NCBI GenBank assembly: GCA_946407635.1
Contig: CAMJOZ010000003.1
Location: forward strand, 1-55,689
DNA length: 55,689 nt
From: an uncultured Caryophanales bacterium
Lineage (GTDB): Bacteria; Bacillota_I; Bacilli_A; Acholeplasmatales; Anaeroplasmataceae
Direction: 5' to 3'
The notes under the pieces were generated by a model. That model worked only from the letters and a program-made list of their open reading frames with translations, was not told the DNA's origin and ran no database searches. Positions within the stretch are counted from its first letter, which is position 1; each line of letters opens with the position of its first letter. The position numbers and the translations under genes were made by a program. Shown here one piece after another: positions 18,380 through 27,666 of the stretch.

Positions 18380-19888
18380 TTACATAAATCTTTTGTTAAA
18401 TTCTTTAAAATATGAATCTAGCTTACCACTATCTGGTAATTGCTTTGTATCAGTAATTATCTTCTTTAATTCAATTGCATCTGGTTGAGTTTTCATTTCT
18501 AAATATAATGATTCTTCATATCTAGAAATCTTTTCAACAGCAATATTATCCAAAAATCCATGAGTTAAAGCATATAAAATCATAGCTTCCTCTTCCATTT
18601 GAATACCATGATGTAATCCTTGCTTTAATACTTCTTGAGTTCTCTTACCACGTTCAAGTCTAGCCTTTGTTGAAGCATCCAAATCAGAACCAAATTGTGT
18701 AAATGCTTCAAGCTCACGATATGATGCTAAATCCAAACGAAGTGTACCAGATACCTTCTTAATAGCTTTTGTTTGAGCCGCACCACCAACACGTGATACA
18801 GATAAACCAGCATTAATTGCAGGTCTAATACCCTTATAGAAATAATCTGCTTGTAAATATATTTGACCATCTGTAATAGAAATTACATTTGTTGGAATAT
18901 ATGCAGAAATATCTCCTGCTTGAGTTTCAATAATTGGAAGTGCAGTAATTGAACCTCCACCTAATTCTTTATTTAATTTAGCAGCACGCTCTAGTAATCT
19001 TGAATGTAAATAGAATACATCACCAGGATATGCTTCACGTCCAGGTGGACGATGTAAAAGTAAACTCATTTCACGATAAGCTACTGCGTGCTTTGATAAA
19101 TCATCATAAACAATTAATACATCTTTACCTTGATGCATAAAATATTCAGCCATTGAAACACCTGAATATGGTGCTAAATATAGCATTGGAGCTGGATTTG
19201 ATGCAGATGCAGAAACAATAATTGAATATGCCATAGCACCTGAATCCTTTAATGTTTCATAAACATTTGAAACAGTAGATTCCTTTTGACCAATTGCTAC
19301 ATAAATACAAATAACATTTTTATCCTTTTGATTAATAATTGTATCTACAGCGATAGATGTTTTACCTGTTTGTCTATCACCAATTATTAATTCTCTTTGT
19401 CCTCTTCCAATTGGAACTAACGCATCCAAAACCTTTATACCTGTTTGTAAAGGTGTATCAACACTTGATCTATCCATAACACCAGTTGCTTTAACTTCGA
19501 TAGGTCTAGTTGTTTTATAATTAATTGAACCTAATCCATCGATAGGATTTCCTAATGGATTAACAACTCTTCCTAAGAATTCTTCTCCAACAGGAACTTC
19601 TAGGATTTTCCCAGTACATTTAACTAAATCACCTTCGCTAATTTTACTAGAATCACCTAATAAAATTGCACCAACCATATCCTCTTCTAGGTTTTGAACC
19701 ATTCCATATACATCATTAGGGAATTGTAATAGTTCACTAGCCATAGCCTTATTTAAGCCATGGATAAGTGCTATACCATCACCAACTTGAATGACATGAC
19801 CAACATTTTCAGTTTGTATATCGTCTTTATAAGCCTTAATTTGTTCTTTAATAAGGCTAGAGATTTCTGATAAATTAATATTCGCCAC
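18380..19888 (-). CDS. atpA: ATP synthase F1 alpha subunit
   Basis: The 502-residue non-catalytic nucleotide-binding subunit. The P-loop is [11 protein letters not shown], and the region [15 protein letters not shown] carries the arginine finger contributed to the beta site. Length and order are normal. The gene starts after AGGAGGTTTATCGTG-type spacing from atpH (10 nt). Confidence 0.96.
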   Translation of the reverse strand: MANINLSEISSLIKEQIKAYKDDIQTENVGHVIQVGDGIALIHGLNKAMASELLQFPNDVYGMVQNLEEDMVGAILLGDSSKISEGDLVKCTGKILEVPVGEEFLGRVVNPLGNPIDGLGSINYKTTRPIEVKATGVMDRSSVDTPLQTGIKVLDALVPIGRGQRELIIGDRQTGKTSIAVDTIINQKDKNVICIYVAIGQKESTVSNVYETLKDSGAMAYSIIVSASASNPAPMLYLAPYSGVSMAEYFMHQGKDVLIVYDDLSKHAVAYREMSLLLHRPPGREAYPGDVFYLHSRLLERAAKLNKELGGGSITALPIIETQAGDISAYIPTNVISITDGQIYLQADYFYKGIRPAINAGLSVSRVGGAAQTKAIKKVSGTLRLDLASYRELEAFTQFGSDLDASTKARLERGKRTQEVLKQGLHHGIQMEEEAMILYALTHGFLDNIAVEKISRYEESLYLEMKTQPDAIELKKIITDTKQLPDSGKLDSYFKEFNKRFM

Positions 19889-19898
19889 GATAAACCTC

Positions 19899-20411
19899 CT
19901 ATAATGATTCTTTCAATCTTTCTAAAGTAGATTTCAAACTCATATCAATAGATTCACCATTATAGACAATTTGAATTCCACCTATAAGATCAGGATTTAC
20001 CATATTTTTAACTTCTAATTCTTTATCTTTGAATTTAGTTTTAAGTGTAGCAATAATTGTATTCATTTGTTTTTCACTTAATTCTTTAACACTAAAAACA
20101 TCAATTCTAATAATATTTTTATTTTTTCTAACAAGCTTACGGTATTGATGACCAATACCCTTAAAATCGGTAATTCTGTCATTATCAACTAAAACACATA
20201 AAAAATTAACGAAAGTCTTATCAATAGATTTATAAACCTTTCTAATGATATCCTTTTTTTCATTTTTTGTTATAGTTGGTAATTCTAACAATTTTATAAA
20301 ATCATCTGTAAAAGTTTCTAAAATTGTTACAAAGTATTCATTAAATAAATCAATCTTTTTTTCTTCTTGGGCTATATCATAAATTGCATTTGCATATTCT
20401 AAAGCTATCAT
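19899..20411 (-). CDS. atpH: ATP synthase F1 delta subunit
   Basis: A 170-residue stator subunit with an all-helical N-terminal domain ([17 protein letters not shown]) and the C-terminal signature [29 protein letters not shown], typical of AtpH/OSCP. It overlaps atpF by 4 nt. Confidence 0.93.
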   Translation of the reverse strand: MIALEYANAIYDIAQEEKKIDLFNEYFVTILETFTDDFIKLLELPTITKNEKKDIIRKVYKSIDKTFVNFLCVLVDNDRITDFKGIGHQYRKLVRKNKNIIRIDVFSVKELSEKQMNTIIATLKTKFKDKELEVKNMVNPDLIGGIQIVYNGESIDMSLKSTLERLKESL

Positions 20412-21007
20412 TCACTAATAGCTCCCTTCAATATGTCATCAACAACATTAATATATTTATCTTGATTGATTTCTTTTCCAACAATTTTTTCTGCAGCTTG
20501 GAAAGCTATATCAACAATTTCTTGTCTTATTTCTTTTTCCATAGACTTTTTTTCTTCCTCAAGCTCATATTCAAGGTTATCAAGTCTACGCTTAGCTTCT
20601 TCCTTAGCTTCATTTATAATTGTAGTTTTCTTAATGTTAGCTTCCTTTTCAGCATTATCAAGCATAAGCTTAATCTTAGCTTTAGCCTCTTCCATTTCTA
20701 AATTTAAATTAGTTTCAATTGAAATAGCATTTTCTTTTGCAGTTTTAGCATCTTCCAATTCCTTATCAATTTGTTCTCTTCTAGCTTCTAATATTTTAGT
20801 AATAGGCTTCCATAAGAAAAATAATACAACTACAAATAATAATACTGTTGCTATAATCTGAATACCAAAATCTACAGCGAAATCTAAAGCTTGTGCTTGT
20901 AAAGCTTCAACATCTGATAATACAGCTATAGGTCCAAGTCCATCTTTAACAGCACTTGTGATTTGAGCTACTGCATTATCAAGACCTTCTTGTAAACCAA
21001 GTATCAT
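20408..21007 (-). CDS. atpF: ATP synthase Fo b subunit
   Basis: The 199-residue peripheral stalk. A short N-terminal region of about 45 residues precedes one transmembrane helix (about 48-68, ending FFLWKPI), then a long charged coiled coil (about 75-180). The N-terminal extension is longer than in most AtpF proteins but resembles that of other Mollicutes-type b subunits. Confidence 0.92.
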   Translation of the reverse strand: MILGLQEGLDNAVAQITSAVKDGLGPIAVLSDVEALQAQALDFAVDFGIQIIATVLLFVVVLFFLWKPITKILEARREQIDKELEDAKTAKENAISIETNLNLEMEEAKAKIKLMLDNAEKEANIKKTTIINEAKEEAKRRLDNLEYELEEEKKSMEKEIRQEIVDIAFQAAEKIVGKEINQDKYINVVDDILKGAISE

Positions 21008-21026
21008 AATTAACTCTCCTTATTTA

Positions 21027-21296
21027 TTAACTAAATACAATTAAAATAGCTATAATTAAACCGTATAAACCTGTTGTTTCAGATACCGCTTGACCAATTA
21101 ACATTGTTGTACGAATTGTACCAGCCATTTCTGGTTGTCTAGCCATTGCATCAACTGCATGTGCAGCTACATTACCTTCACCAATAGCTGCAGCGAAACC
21201 TGTGAATACAGCTAAACCTGCACCTATATATTTTAAACCATCACCAGTTTCAAGTAAGAATGTTAAAATATTGTTTAATACTACTAAAAAATCCAT
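21027..21296 (-). CDS. atpE: ATP synthase Fo c subunit with sodium-type two-carboxylate site
   Basis: An 89-residue hairpin of two transmembrane helices (about 22-48 and 62-88) joined by the polar loop ARQPE. The second helix carries the ion-binding Glu73 in VSETTGLYG, with Thr74 and Tyr78; the first has Glu40 in IGEG, where many sodium enzymes have Gln. The set E40/E73/T74/Y78 matches the two-carboxylate sodium-type motif reported for the Fusobacterium nucleatum c-ring. Sodium coupling is therefore predicted, not shown. The N-terminus is about 10 residues longer than in typical c subunits. Confidence 0.94.
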   Translation of the reverse strand: MDFLVVLNNILTFLLETGDGLKYIGAGLAVFTGFAAAIGEGNVAAHAVDAMARQPEMAGTIRTTMLIGQAVSETTGLYGLIIAILIVFS

Positions 21297-21312
21297 TTTC
21301 TTTCTCCTTTAA

Positions 21313-21996
21313 TTAACTATATATTTTTTCTTCATCTTTTATCTTCATAGAAGTAAAGATTACTGACAAGATTACAAATACTGCTACTTGAATTAAACTA
21401 AACGCTATATCAAATAACAAATTAATAAATGGCATTACTGGAACAGCAAACCAACCCAATAAATTTTTAATCAATATTGAAATACATGCACCACTTATTA
21501 CATTACCAAATAAACGTAATGATAAAGATATTGGTAATGTGAATTCACTTAAAATATTCATCGGAAGCATTACAGGTGTAGGATCTAAGAATCCTTTCAA
21601 ATATCCTAAGAAACCATTAGATATAATACCTGACGCTTGAATAACAAAGAATGTACACATTGCTAAAGCAAATGTTACAACAACATATCCTGTTGGATTA
21701 GTAAATAAATATACACTCGATATATTAGCAAAGAATATAAAAATTATAAGTGTTAAAAACCATGGTGAGTATGCTTTCCACCTTTTGCCAATGTTTACTT
21801 TAATATACCCATTCATCATATCAACTAACCACATAAATGGAATCAACCACAAAGGTGTTTTTTTCATAGGATCAACTCTTCTTATAAATAAGAATAAAAT
21901 AAATAAGAATATGCTAACTCCTACAACGATCCAAATAGTAGCCGCAATAGATGACTTAGATGGATCTAAATAATGGGCAACATCAGCTAATAACAT
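21313..21996 (-). CDS. atpB: ATP synthase Fo a subunit
   Basis: A 227-residue membrane protein with five to six transmembrane helices. The essential stator Arg is Arg161 in SLRLFGNVISG. It forms the ion half-channels facing the c-ring. Order and spacing (16 nt before atpE) are standard. Confidence 0.94.
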   Translation of the reverse strand: MLLADVAHYLDPSKSSIAATIWIVVGVSIFLFILFLFIRRVDPMKKTPLWLIPFMWLVDMMNGYIKVNIGKRWKAYSPWFLTLIIFIFFANISSVYLFTNPTGYVVVTFALAMCTFFVIQASGIISNGFLGYLKGFLDPTPVMLPMNILSEFTLPISLSLRLFGNVISGACISILIKNLLGWFAVPVMPFINLLFDIAFSLIQVAVFVILSVIFTSMKIKDEEKIYS

Positions 21997-22003
21997 ACAT
22001 ATA

Positions 22004-22393
22004 TCACGCCCTTTTAAATAGAGTTAAGATAAATAATAATTTAACAATTAAATATCCTGAAATAAAAGTAATTGTTATAACTAATCTATTATCACTATGC
22101 ATAAAATCTGATGCAAATATCATCAATACTAAATAGCCAATAATGATAACAACTCTTAAAAGATACCACAAAATTGCACTTTTCTTAGGGTGTATTGTAG
22201 ATCTTCCAACTTCAGTTTTAACAATTTGATAAAAGCTATCATTTTGTAAAACCATTAAAGCATGTGTAATTAAAGCTAAAATAGTTCCTAATAAAAAATA
22301 TATAAATTCTATATTTAGAAAATATAAAACTGTTGTAACAATTAATGAAATCAAAAGATTAATAGGAATAAAAAATCTACTCAGAATTTTCAT
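22004..22393 (-). CDS. atpI: AtpI-like membrane protein of the ATP synthase operon
   Basis: A 129-residue protein with four hydrophobic segments (about 8-28, 33-50, 76-94, 102-125). Position between atpZ and atpB, size and topology fit ATP synthase subunit I, which assists c-ring assembly in other bacteria. Sequence identity to known AtpI is not obvious by eye, so the call relies mostly on context. It overlaps atpZ by 17 nt. Confidence 0.7.
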   Translation of the reverse strand: MKILSRFFIPINLLISLIVTTVLYFLNIEFIYFLLGTILALITHALMVLQNDSFYQIVKTEVGRSTIHPKKSAILWYLLRVVIIIGYLVLMIFASDFMHSDNRLVITITFISGYLIVKLLFILTLFKRA

Positions 22394-22622
22394 CTTTTAT
22401 TTCTTCCTTTTTCTCTTTTTCATCCTGTTTACTTAAATATAATAAATACCAAATAAAAGTTATCAGTCCTAAAAGTACACCAACGATGGCTAATATAACT
22501 GATAACAAAATAGACTTATTAATTAAGTATCCAATAAGATAACCTATGCCAGCATAAACAAGCATAGAAAATATCCCTTGAGTAGCTAAAGCATAGATTC
22601 TACTATACTTTTTAATTTTCAT
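22377..22622 (-). CDS. atpZ: AtpZ/AtpI-family small membrane protein
   Basis: An 81-residue protein with two transmembrane helices (about 15-34 and 38-62) and a charged C-terminal tail rich in Glu and Lys. YAGIGYLIGYLI is typical of the AtpZ/AtpI family that precedes atpB and has been linked to divalent-cation supply or assembly. It starts at the upp stop. Confidence 0.75.
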   Translation of the reverse strand: MKIKKYSRIYALATQGIFSMLVYAGIGYLIGYLINKSILLSVILAIVGVLLGLITFIWYLLYLSKQDEKEKKEEIKDENSE

Positions 22623-23245
22623 TATTTTGTACCAAACAAACGATCTCCACAGTCACCAAGTCCAGGAACAATGTAACCATCTTCATTTAACTTATCATCA
22701 AGTGCTGCTAAATAAATGTCTACATCTGGATGAGCATTAGATAATAGCTTAACTCCTTCAGGAGCTCCAACTAAACCAACATATCTAATATCCTTGGCAC
22801 CACGCTTCTTTAACATATCTATAGCAGCAACTGCACTACCACCTGTTGCAAGCATTGGATCAACAACTAATACAATTGAAGATGTAATAGTTGAAGGGAA
22901 TTTTGCATAATATTCATGTGGTTCTAAAGTTTCCTCGTCCCTATATAAACCTATAAAACCAACCTTAGCTGTAGGAATCATTGATCTAATACCTTCTGTC
23001 ATACCTAATCCAGCACGAAGGATTGGAACAATAACTACATCTTGAGCAACTTCATATTGAATTGATTTACACATAGGTGTTTCAATTTCAACTTTCTTTA
23101 ATGGGAAATCTCTAGAAATTTCATAAGCCATTAAACCAGCAATCTCTTGTACATGTTGATAAAAATCTTTTGTTTTTGTCTCCTTCTTACGAATGTTTGT
23201 AAGCTTATGCTTAATAAGTGAATGATTTAAAATTGTTACTGACAT
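22622..23245 (-). CDS. upp: Uracil phosphoribosyltransferase
   Basis: A 207-residue salvage enzyme forming UMP from uracil and PRPP. The PRPP loop is [16 protein letters not shown] (about 127-142), RAGLGM lies at about 77-82, and the uracil-binding GLGDCGDR is near the C-terminus. Overlaps rpiB by TAATG and atpZ by one base. Its place before the atp operon is common in Firmicutes. Confidence 0.95.
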   Translation of the reverse strand: MSVTILNHSLIKHKLTNIRKKETKTKDFYQHVQEIAGLMAYEISRDFPLKKVEIETPMCKSIQYEVAQDVVIVPILRAGLGMTEGIRSMIPTAKVGFIGLYRDEETLEPHEYYAKFPSTITSSIVLVVDPMLATGGSAVAAIDMLKKRGAKDIRYVGLVGAPEGVKLLSNAHPDVDIYLAALDDKLNEDGYIVPGLGDCGDRLFGTK

Positions 23246-23691
23246 TAAAACTCCTCCTCATATTTAGCAATTTTATCAATTCTTCTTTGATGACGTTCAT
23301 TAAAAGAAAATTCTGTATTTAACCATACATCTACGATTTCTTTTGCTAGAGGAATTCCTGTATATTTAGCAGATAAAGCTAAACAGTTAGAATCATTATG
23401 AGCTCTTGTTAATTCTGCAGCGTCCTTAGAACCAACTAAAGCACATCTAACTCCCTTTACCTTATTTGCTATCATAGACATACCAATACCTGTATAGCAA
23501 ATAACGATACCTCTATCAACCTTTTTATCTTTAATATCCTTAGCTACCATATAGCCATAATCAGTATAATCACAAGAATCCTTTGTATAAGTACCTTTAT
23601 CAAATACCTCATGACCCTGAGCCTTTAAATAATCAATTAATGCATTCTTTAAATCTAATGCACTATGATCACAACCAATTGAAATTTTCAT
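23245..23691 (-). CDS. rpiB: Ribose-5-phosphate isomerase B
   Basis: A 148-residue RpiB/LacAB-family enzyme that interconverts ribulose 5-phosphate and ribose 5-phosphate. [10 protein letters not shown] at the N-terminus, the catalytic Cys in [15 protein letters not shown] (the usual ICGTGIGMS has Gly where this has Tyr) and AHNDSN are conserved. First gene of the rpiB-upp-atp operon, preceded by AAGGAG and a -10 at 23720. Confidence 0.93.
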   Translation of the reverse strand: MKISIGCDHSALDLKNALIDYLKAQGHEVFDKGTYTKDSCDYTDYGYMVAKDIKDKKVDRGIVICYTGIGMSMIANKVKGVRCALVGSKDAAELTRAHNDSNCLALSAKYTGIPLAKEIVDVWLNTEFSFNERHQRRIDKIAKYEEEF

Positions 23692-23719
23692 ATAAATAAT
23701 CTCCTTAAAACTTTATATG

Positions 23720-23748
23720 ATTATATCATATATCTTTTATTTTTTGTA
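23720..23748 (-). promoter_or_regulatory. Promoter of the rpiB-upp-atp operon
   Basis: TATAAT (23720-23725, minus strand) with a weak -35 TACAAA (23743-23748) at 17-bp spacing, about 30 nt before the rpiB ATG. No other promoter-like site is evident between here and the end of the atp genes. Confidence 0.55.
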
Positions 23749-23780
23749 TTTAATATTGAAAAAACTTTAAAAAATCTAAA

Positions 23781-23810
23781 AAAAGAAAAAGAGTCACTAT
23801 AAAATGACTC
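23781..23810 (-). terminator. Terminator after copA
   Basis: GAGTCA (23791-23796) pairs with TGACTC (23805-23810); on the minus strand the stem is followed by TTTTTCTTTTTTT. The stem contains the copA TGA stop codon. Confidence 0.85.
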
Positions 23811-26256
23811 ATTTTACTTCATATCCAGCATTAATGATATTAGCTTTTACTTCATCTAAATTTATTTCATTATCGTATTCGATAACTACATTTTTCTTCT
23901 TTAGATTAGCCTTAGCACTTTTAACATTATTAGCTTTTAAGCAAGCTTCTTCTACATGTTTTACACAATGTTCACACATCATACCATTAACATTAATAAC
24001 TACTTCCATTTTATCCTCCTTAATCACAATATTTTTATTATATGGTTTAAACAAATTAATTGTTAGTGCAGTTAATACAACTGATACACTTGATATACTC
24101 ATAGCAATTGAACCTATCATCGGGTTAATCTTAAAATCATTATTTAAATAATAGAATATACCTGTTGCAAGTATTACACATATTGCATTATAAAAGAAAG
24201 CCCAAAATAAACATATTTTAATAGTATTAATAGTTCTTCTTGATAATTTAACAACATTATAGATATCAAAAATATCATTATGAATTAATACAATATCAGA
24301 TGTATCTCTAGCTATATCTGAGCCATTTTGAACTGATATAGCAATATCACTATTAGCTAATGCAATAGCGTCATTAACACCATCACCAACCATCGCAACT
24401 AATCCATCATTTTTATTTTTATAATCATTTATAACATTACCCTTATCAATTGGTAAAACATCACTTATTACTTCTTTTATATTTAAATCTTTAGCTATAC
24501 TTTCAGCACATAATTTATTATCTCCAGTAAGCATAACAGTATTTATATTTAAATTGTTTAATTCATTTATTAATTCTTTTGAATTTTCTTTTGGTAAATC
24601 CTTCAAAGAAATATAACCACAATATTCATTATTTTTAATAAATACTAATGTTGTTTTACCTTCGTTAGATAATTCAATTATTTTATCTTTGATAGGATTA
24701 TTAATTTTTAAATCATCAAATAATTTATCATTACCAATATAATATAAATCATTTTTATATGTAGCCTTTAATCCTCTACCATCGATATTTTCTACTTTAA
24801 CATCATCAATTAAAATTGTACCATTTAAATATTCACAAATTGATTTTGCAAGTGGATGTGAAGATTTATATTCAATAGAATAAATAATATCTTTTAAATT
24901 AGGATCAATATCATAATCTGTAACTATAGGCTTTCCCATAGTAAGTGTACCTGTCTTGTCAAAAATAATAGTTTTTATCTTACCACTATTTTCTAATATT
25001 TCTGCATTTTTAATAATTAAGCCAAGTGAAGCGCCTTTACCTGTTCCAACCATAATCGCTACAGGTGTTGCAAGACCTAAGGCACAAGGACATGCAATTA
25101 CTAAAACAGTTATTGCAAATCTTAATGATAATTCAAAATCTCTACTAACAATCATATTAACTGCAAATGTTAATAAAGATATTAATATGATTATAGGAAC
25201 AAAATATTTTGATATTTTATCTGCTAATTTAGAAATAGGAGCTTTAGAATTAGAAGCTTCTTCTACTAAATGAATAATTGTATTAATTGAAGTATCATCA
25301 CCAACCTTAGTAGCCTTCATTTTAATAAAGCCACTAGTGAGAGTTGTTGAAGAATAACAAAAATCATTTATATCTTTATATTTAGGAATAGATTCACCAG
25401 TTATATTAGCCTCATCAATAGAACAGTTACCTTCAATGACAACACCATCAACAGGAACCTGATCTCCAGTTCTTATAATTAAGATATCATCAACTTTAAT
25501 ATCTTTAACATCTATTTCTAATTCATTCCCATCAACTAATATTTTACCTTTTTTAGGTGCTAAACTAATTAAATTATCTAGTTCTTTTGTTGTTTTTCTT
25601 TTTGATAATTCTTCAAAATATTTACCTAAAGAAACTAAAGTTAAAATCATACCAGCTGATTCATAATATAAATTATCATGATATGTCATAACTAATTCAT
25701 GATTATTAGTTGAAACACCATATGAAATTATAAATAACGCAACAATACCATATATTATTGAGGCACTAGCTCCTAAAGCTATTAAAGAATCCATATTAGG
25801 GTTTCCCTTAAATAGCATTTTAAATCCACTAATAAAATATCTTCTATAAATAAAGCAAATTGGTAATACTAATAAAAATTGAATTAGCGCAAAGCCAACA
25901 GGATTTTCATGCATATCTAAAAATGAAGGAGCCCAGAATCCCCACATCATATGACCCATTGAAAAATACATTAATATTATTAGTAATATAAAAGAAATAA
26001 TTAAATTTCTTAAAGAATGATTATCATTTTTAACATCATTCTTTTTTTCTTTTGTTATTACTTCATATCCAGCATTTTTAACTGCTTTAAATATATCTTC
26101 TTTTTTACAAATAGTCTCATCATATGTAACATCCATATTATTATTTAATAAATTAACATTACATTCTATAACACCATTAACAGATTTTGTTGCCTTTTCA
26201 ACATGAGCCTGACATGCTGCACACGTCATACCCTTAACATCAAATCTTTCTTTCAT
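23809..26256 (-). CDS. copA: Copper-exporting P-type ATPase with an extra C-terminal metal-binding domain
   Basis: An 815-residue P1B-type ATPase. Order: N-terminal HMA domain with GMTCAAC (Cys12, Cys15), eight transmembrane helices, CPC (389-391), phosphorylation motif DKTGT (433-437), nucleotide-binding SSHPLA and hinge GDGVND. Residues about 750-815 are a second HMA domain with MMCEHC (Cys761, Cys764), resembling a CopZ chaperone fused to the C-terminus. CPC and the CsoR neighbour indicate Cu(I) efflux. It overlaps csoR by one base. Confidence 0.94.
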   Translation of the reverse strand: MKERFDVKGMTCAACQAHVEKATKSVNGVIECNVNLLNNNMDVTYDETICKKEDIFKAVKNAGYEVITKEKKNDVKNDNHSLRNLIISFILLIILMYFSMGHMMWGFWAPSFLDMHENPVGFALIQFLLVLPICFIYRRYFISGFKMLFKGNPNMDSLIALGASASIIYGIVALFIISYGVSTNNHELVMTYHDNLYYESAGMILTLVSLGKYFEELSKRKTTKELDNLISLAPKKGKILVDGNELEIDVKDIKVDDILIIRTGDQVPVDGVVIEGNCSIDEANITGESIPKYKDINDFCYSSTTLTSGFIKMKATKVGDDTSINTIIHLVEEASNSKAPISKLADKISKYFVPIIILISLLTFAVNMIVSRDFELSLRFAITVLVIACPCALGLATPVAIMVGTGKGASLGLIIKNAEILENSGKIKTIIFDKTGTLTMGKPIVTDYDIDPNLKDIIYSIEYKSSHPLAKSICEYLNGTILIDDVKVENIDGRGLKATYKNDLYYIGNDKLFDDLKINNPIKDKIIELSNEGKTTLVFIKNNEYCGYISLKDLPKENSKELINELNNLNINTVMLTGDNKLCAESIAKDLNIKEVISDVLPIDKGNVINDYKNKNDGLVAMVGDGVNDAIALANSDIAISVQNGSDIARDTSDIVLIHNDIFDIYNVVKLSRRTINTIKICLFWAFFYNAICVILATGIFYYLNNDFKINPMIGSIAMSISSVSVVLTALTINLFKPYNKNIVIKEDKMEVVINVNGMMCEHCVKHVEEACLKANNVKSAKANLKKKNVVIEYDNEINLDEVKANIINAGYEVK

Positions 26257-26546
26257 TATTGAAACCTCTTAAATAAATCAACTATTTCGTCTACTATTTC
26301 ATAATCTTTATTTTCTATATGTTCAATTAAGCATGTATGCATATGATTATCTAAAATGATATTCGCTAATGATTTTATAGATTTATCTACTGCGGATAAT
26401 TGAATTAATATATCATCACAATATCTATCATTATTAATCATATCCTTTATTCCATTTAATGAACCTATTATTCTATTCATTCTATTTATTAAGTTCTTCT
26501 TTTCTTCTTCTGTTCTTTCTTTAACTTTACAATTAGGACAACTCAT
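26256..26546 (-). CDS. csoR: Copper-sensing repressor CsoR
   Basis: A 96-residue all-helical metal-sensing repressor. Cu(I) ligands Cys43, His68 and Cys72 have exactly the C-x24-H-x3-C spacing of the CsoR family. There is an additional CPNC pair at residues 3-6. The start at 26546 is chosen because GAGGTGA precedes it; a longer frame beginning at 26594 would read through the operator and promoter. Cu(I) binding should release the protein from the box at 26568-26588. Confidence 0.93.
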   Translation of the reverse strand: MSCPNCKVKERTEEEKKNLINRMNRIIGSLNGIKDMINNDRYCDDILIQLSAVDKSIKSLANIILDNHMHTCLIEHIENKDYEIVDEIVDLFKRFQ

Positions 26547-26564
26547 GCTCTTCACCTCGACTAG

Positions 26565-26594
26565 AGTATATACCCAGAGGGGGTATATTGTCAA
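26565..26594 (-). promoter_or_regulatory. csoR-copA promoter with CsoR box
   Basis: On the minus strand TTGACA (26589-26594) and TATACT (26565-26570) are 18 bp apart. The gap is filled by the CsoR operator ATATACCC-N5-GGGTATAT (26568-26588), a perfect inverted repeat with the G/C tracts typical of CsoR sites. Confidence 0.88.
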
Positions 26595-26596
26595 TA

Positions 26597-26624
26597 ATAA
26601 AAAAGTAGGAAATTAATCCTACTT
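26597..26624 (-). terminator. Terminator after the GGDEF gene
   Basis: An 8-bp stem AAGTAGGA / TCCTACTT (26603-26610, 26617-26624) with a six-base loop, followed on the minus strand by TTTTTTATT. It contains the TAG stop codon of the diguanylate cyclase gene and lies just upstream of the csoR promoter. Confidence 0.82.
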
Positions 26625-27650
26625 CATATATAAAACAAAACTAATTAAATCAGCCAAACAGCATCCTAAAGCTAATTCATTTTCTTGCCATATTCTAATT
26701 TGCTCATTGAATAAAACTAAATAACCAAAATCAGTATCTTGCCATTTAATTCTTAAAATTATCATGCTCTTTAAATTATTTTCTCTAATATAGAATCTTA
26801 ATCTAGATTTTGAATCTAATTTAGAAGCATCATTAACAATAATAAAATCTTCTTTAAAGTTTTCTTCAAATACTTCTTGAGAAGGCTTTGTTACTCTAAA
26901 TTTATTATCTTTAACATATGATAATGATTGATCATTAAATTCATAAATCATACCACCATCAATACCCATAATCTTAGATATTTCAGCGATTGAATTATAT
27001 ATATTTAAATATTTATCATTCTTATTACTAAAAATAGATTTAAGCCTTGCCATTCTTCTAGCTAAAGAAACATTTGTTTGATAGCTTAAGTTAGAATGCT
27101 TTGCATCAACATAAACAATATAGCAGTTTCTACCTTTTGTTTTACCTCTATAAAGTGCTTTATCAGCCTTTAAGAATAATTCTTCATATCCGTTTCCATC
27201 CTTAGGGAAGCATGAAGCACCGATAGTTGCAGTAACACTAAAGTTTTCAACTCCATCTATCAGAAGAGGCTTTCTAATAGTTTCAATTATAGTTTTATAA
27301 ATTTGGTACTCAGAATCATAATTATTAACATTTTCAATAATAACTAAGAATTCATCTCCACCAATTTTACCTATATATCCATCCTTAGGTAAAACATCTG
27401 ATATTTGTTCAGCAACTAAATATAATATTTTATCACCAATTAAATATCCATATTTATCATCAATATCATTAAAATTATCAATATTGATAATCGCAAGAGT
27501 AAATGATGTATTATTTTTAATCAAATAATTAGCATAAGAAATCATTTGTGTTTTATTAATTGTCTTAGTAGTTGGATCAATTATTATATCTTCTTCTAAA
27601 TTCAATGATTTAAAATAATTATCTAATTTTACCTTTTCTTGCATATTCAT
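26619..27650 (-). CDS. GGDEF domain protein with C-terminal GAF-like domain
   Basis: A 343-residue cytoplasmic protein. Residues about 22-185 are a GGDEF domain: INIDNFNDIDDKYGYLIGDKIL and the active loop GGDEF (97-101), so diguanylate cyclase activity is expected. The inhibitory site RxxD is absent (LPKD, one residue out of register). Residues about 210-343 look like a GAF sensor (IIVNDASKLDSKSR, then SMIILRIKWQDTDFGYLVLF). Sensor after catalytic domain is an uncommon order. The start at 27650 is preferred over 27665 because GAGGGTGA precedes it. It is the last gene of the hom-GH28 unit. No EAL or PilZ partner is visible here. Confidence 0.85.
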   Translation of the reverse strand: MNMQEKVKLDNYFKSLNLEEDIIIDPTTKTINKTQMISYANYLIKNNTSFTLAIINIDNFNDIDDKYGYLIGDKILYLVAEQISDVLPKDGYIGKIGGDEFLVIIENVNNYDSEYQIYKTIIETIRKPLLIDGVENFSVTATIGASCFPKDGNGYEELFLKADKALYRGKTKGRNCYIVYVDAKHSNLSYQTNVSLARRMARLKSIFSNKNDKYLNIYNSIAEISKIMGIDGGMIYEFNDQSLSYVKDNKFRVTKPSQEVFEENFKEDFIIVNDASKLDSKSRLRFYIRENNLKSMIILRIKWQDTDFGYLVLFNEQIRIWQENELALGCCLADLISFVLYMK

Positions 27651-27666
27651 AAGAATCACCCTCACA

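Noticed and set aside
20384-20861. Two plus-strand frames opposite atpF
   Set aside because: They mirror the charged coiled coil of the b subunit and have no start signals.
24956-25273. 105-codon plus-strand frame inside copA
   Set aside because: Antisense to conserved CPC and DKTGT regions of the ATPase; no ribosome binding site.
26547-26594. N-terminal extension of csoR
   Set aside because: These codons overlap the -35, the -10 and the CsoR operator, so they cannot be translated from this promoter.
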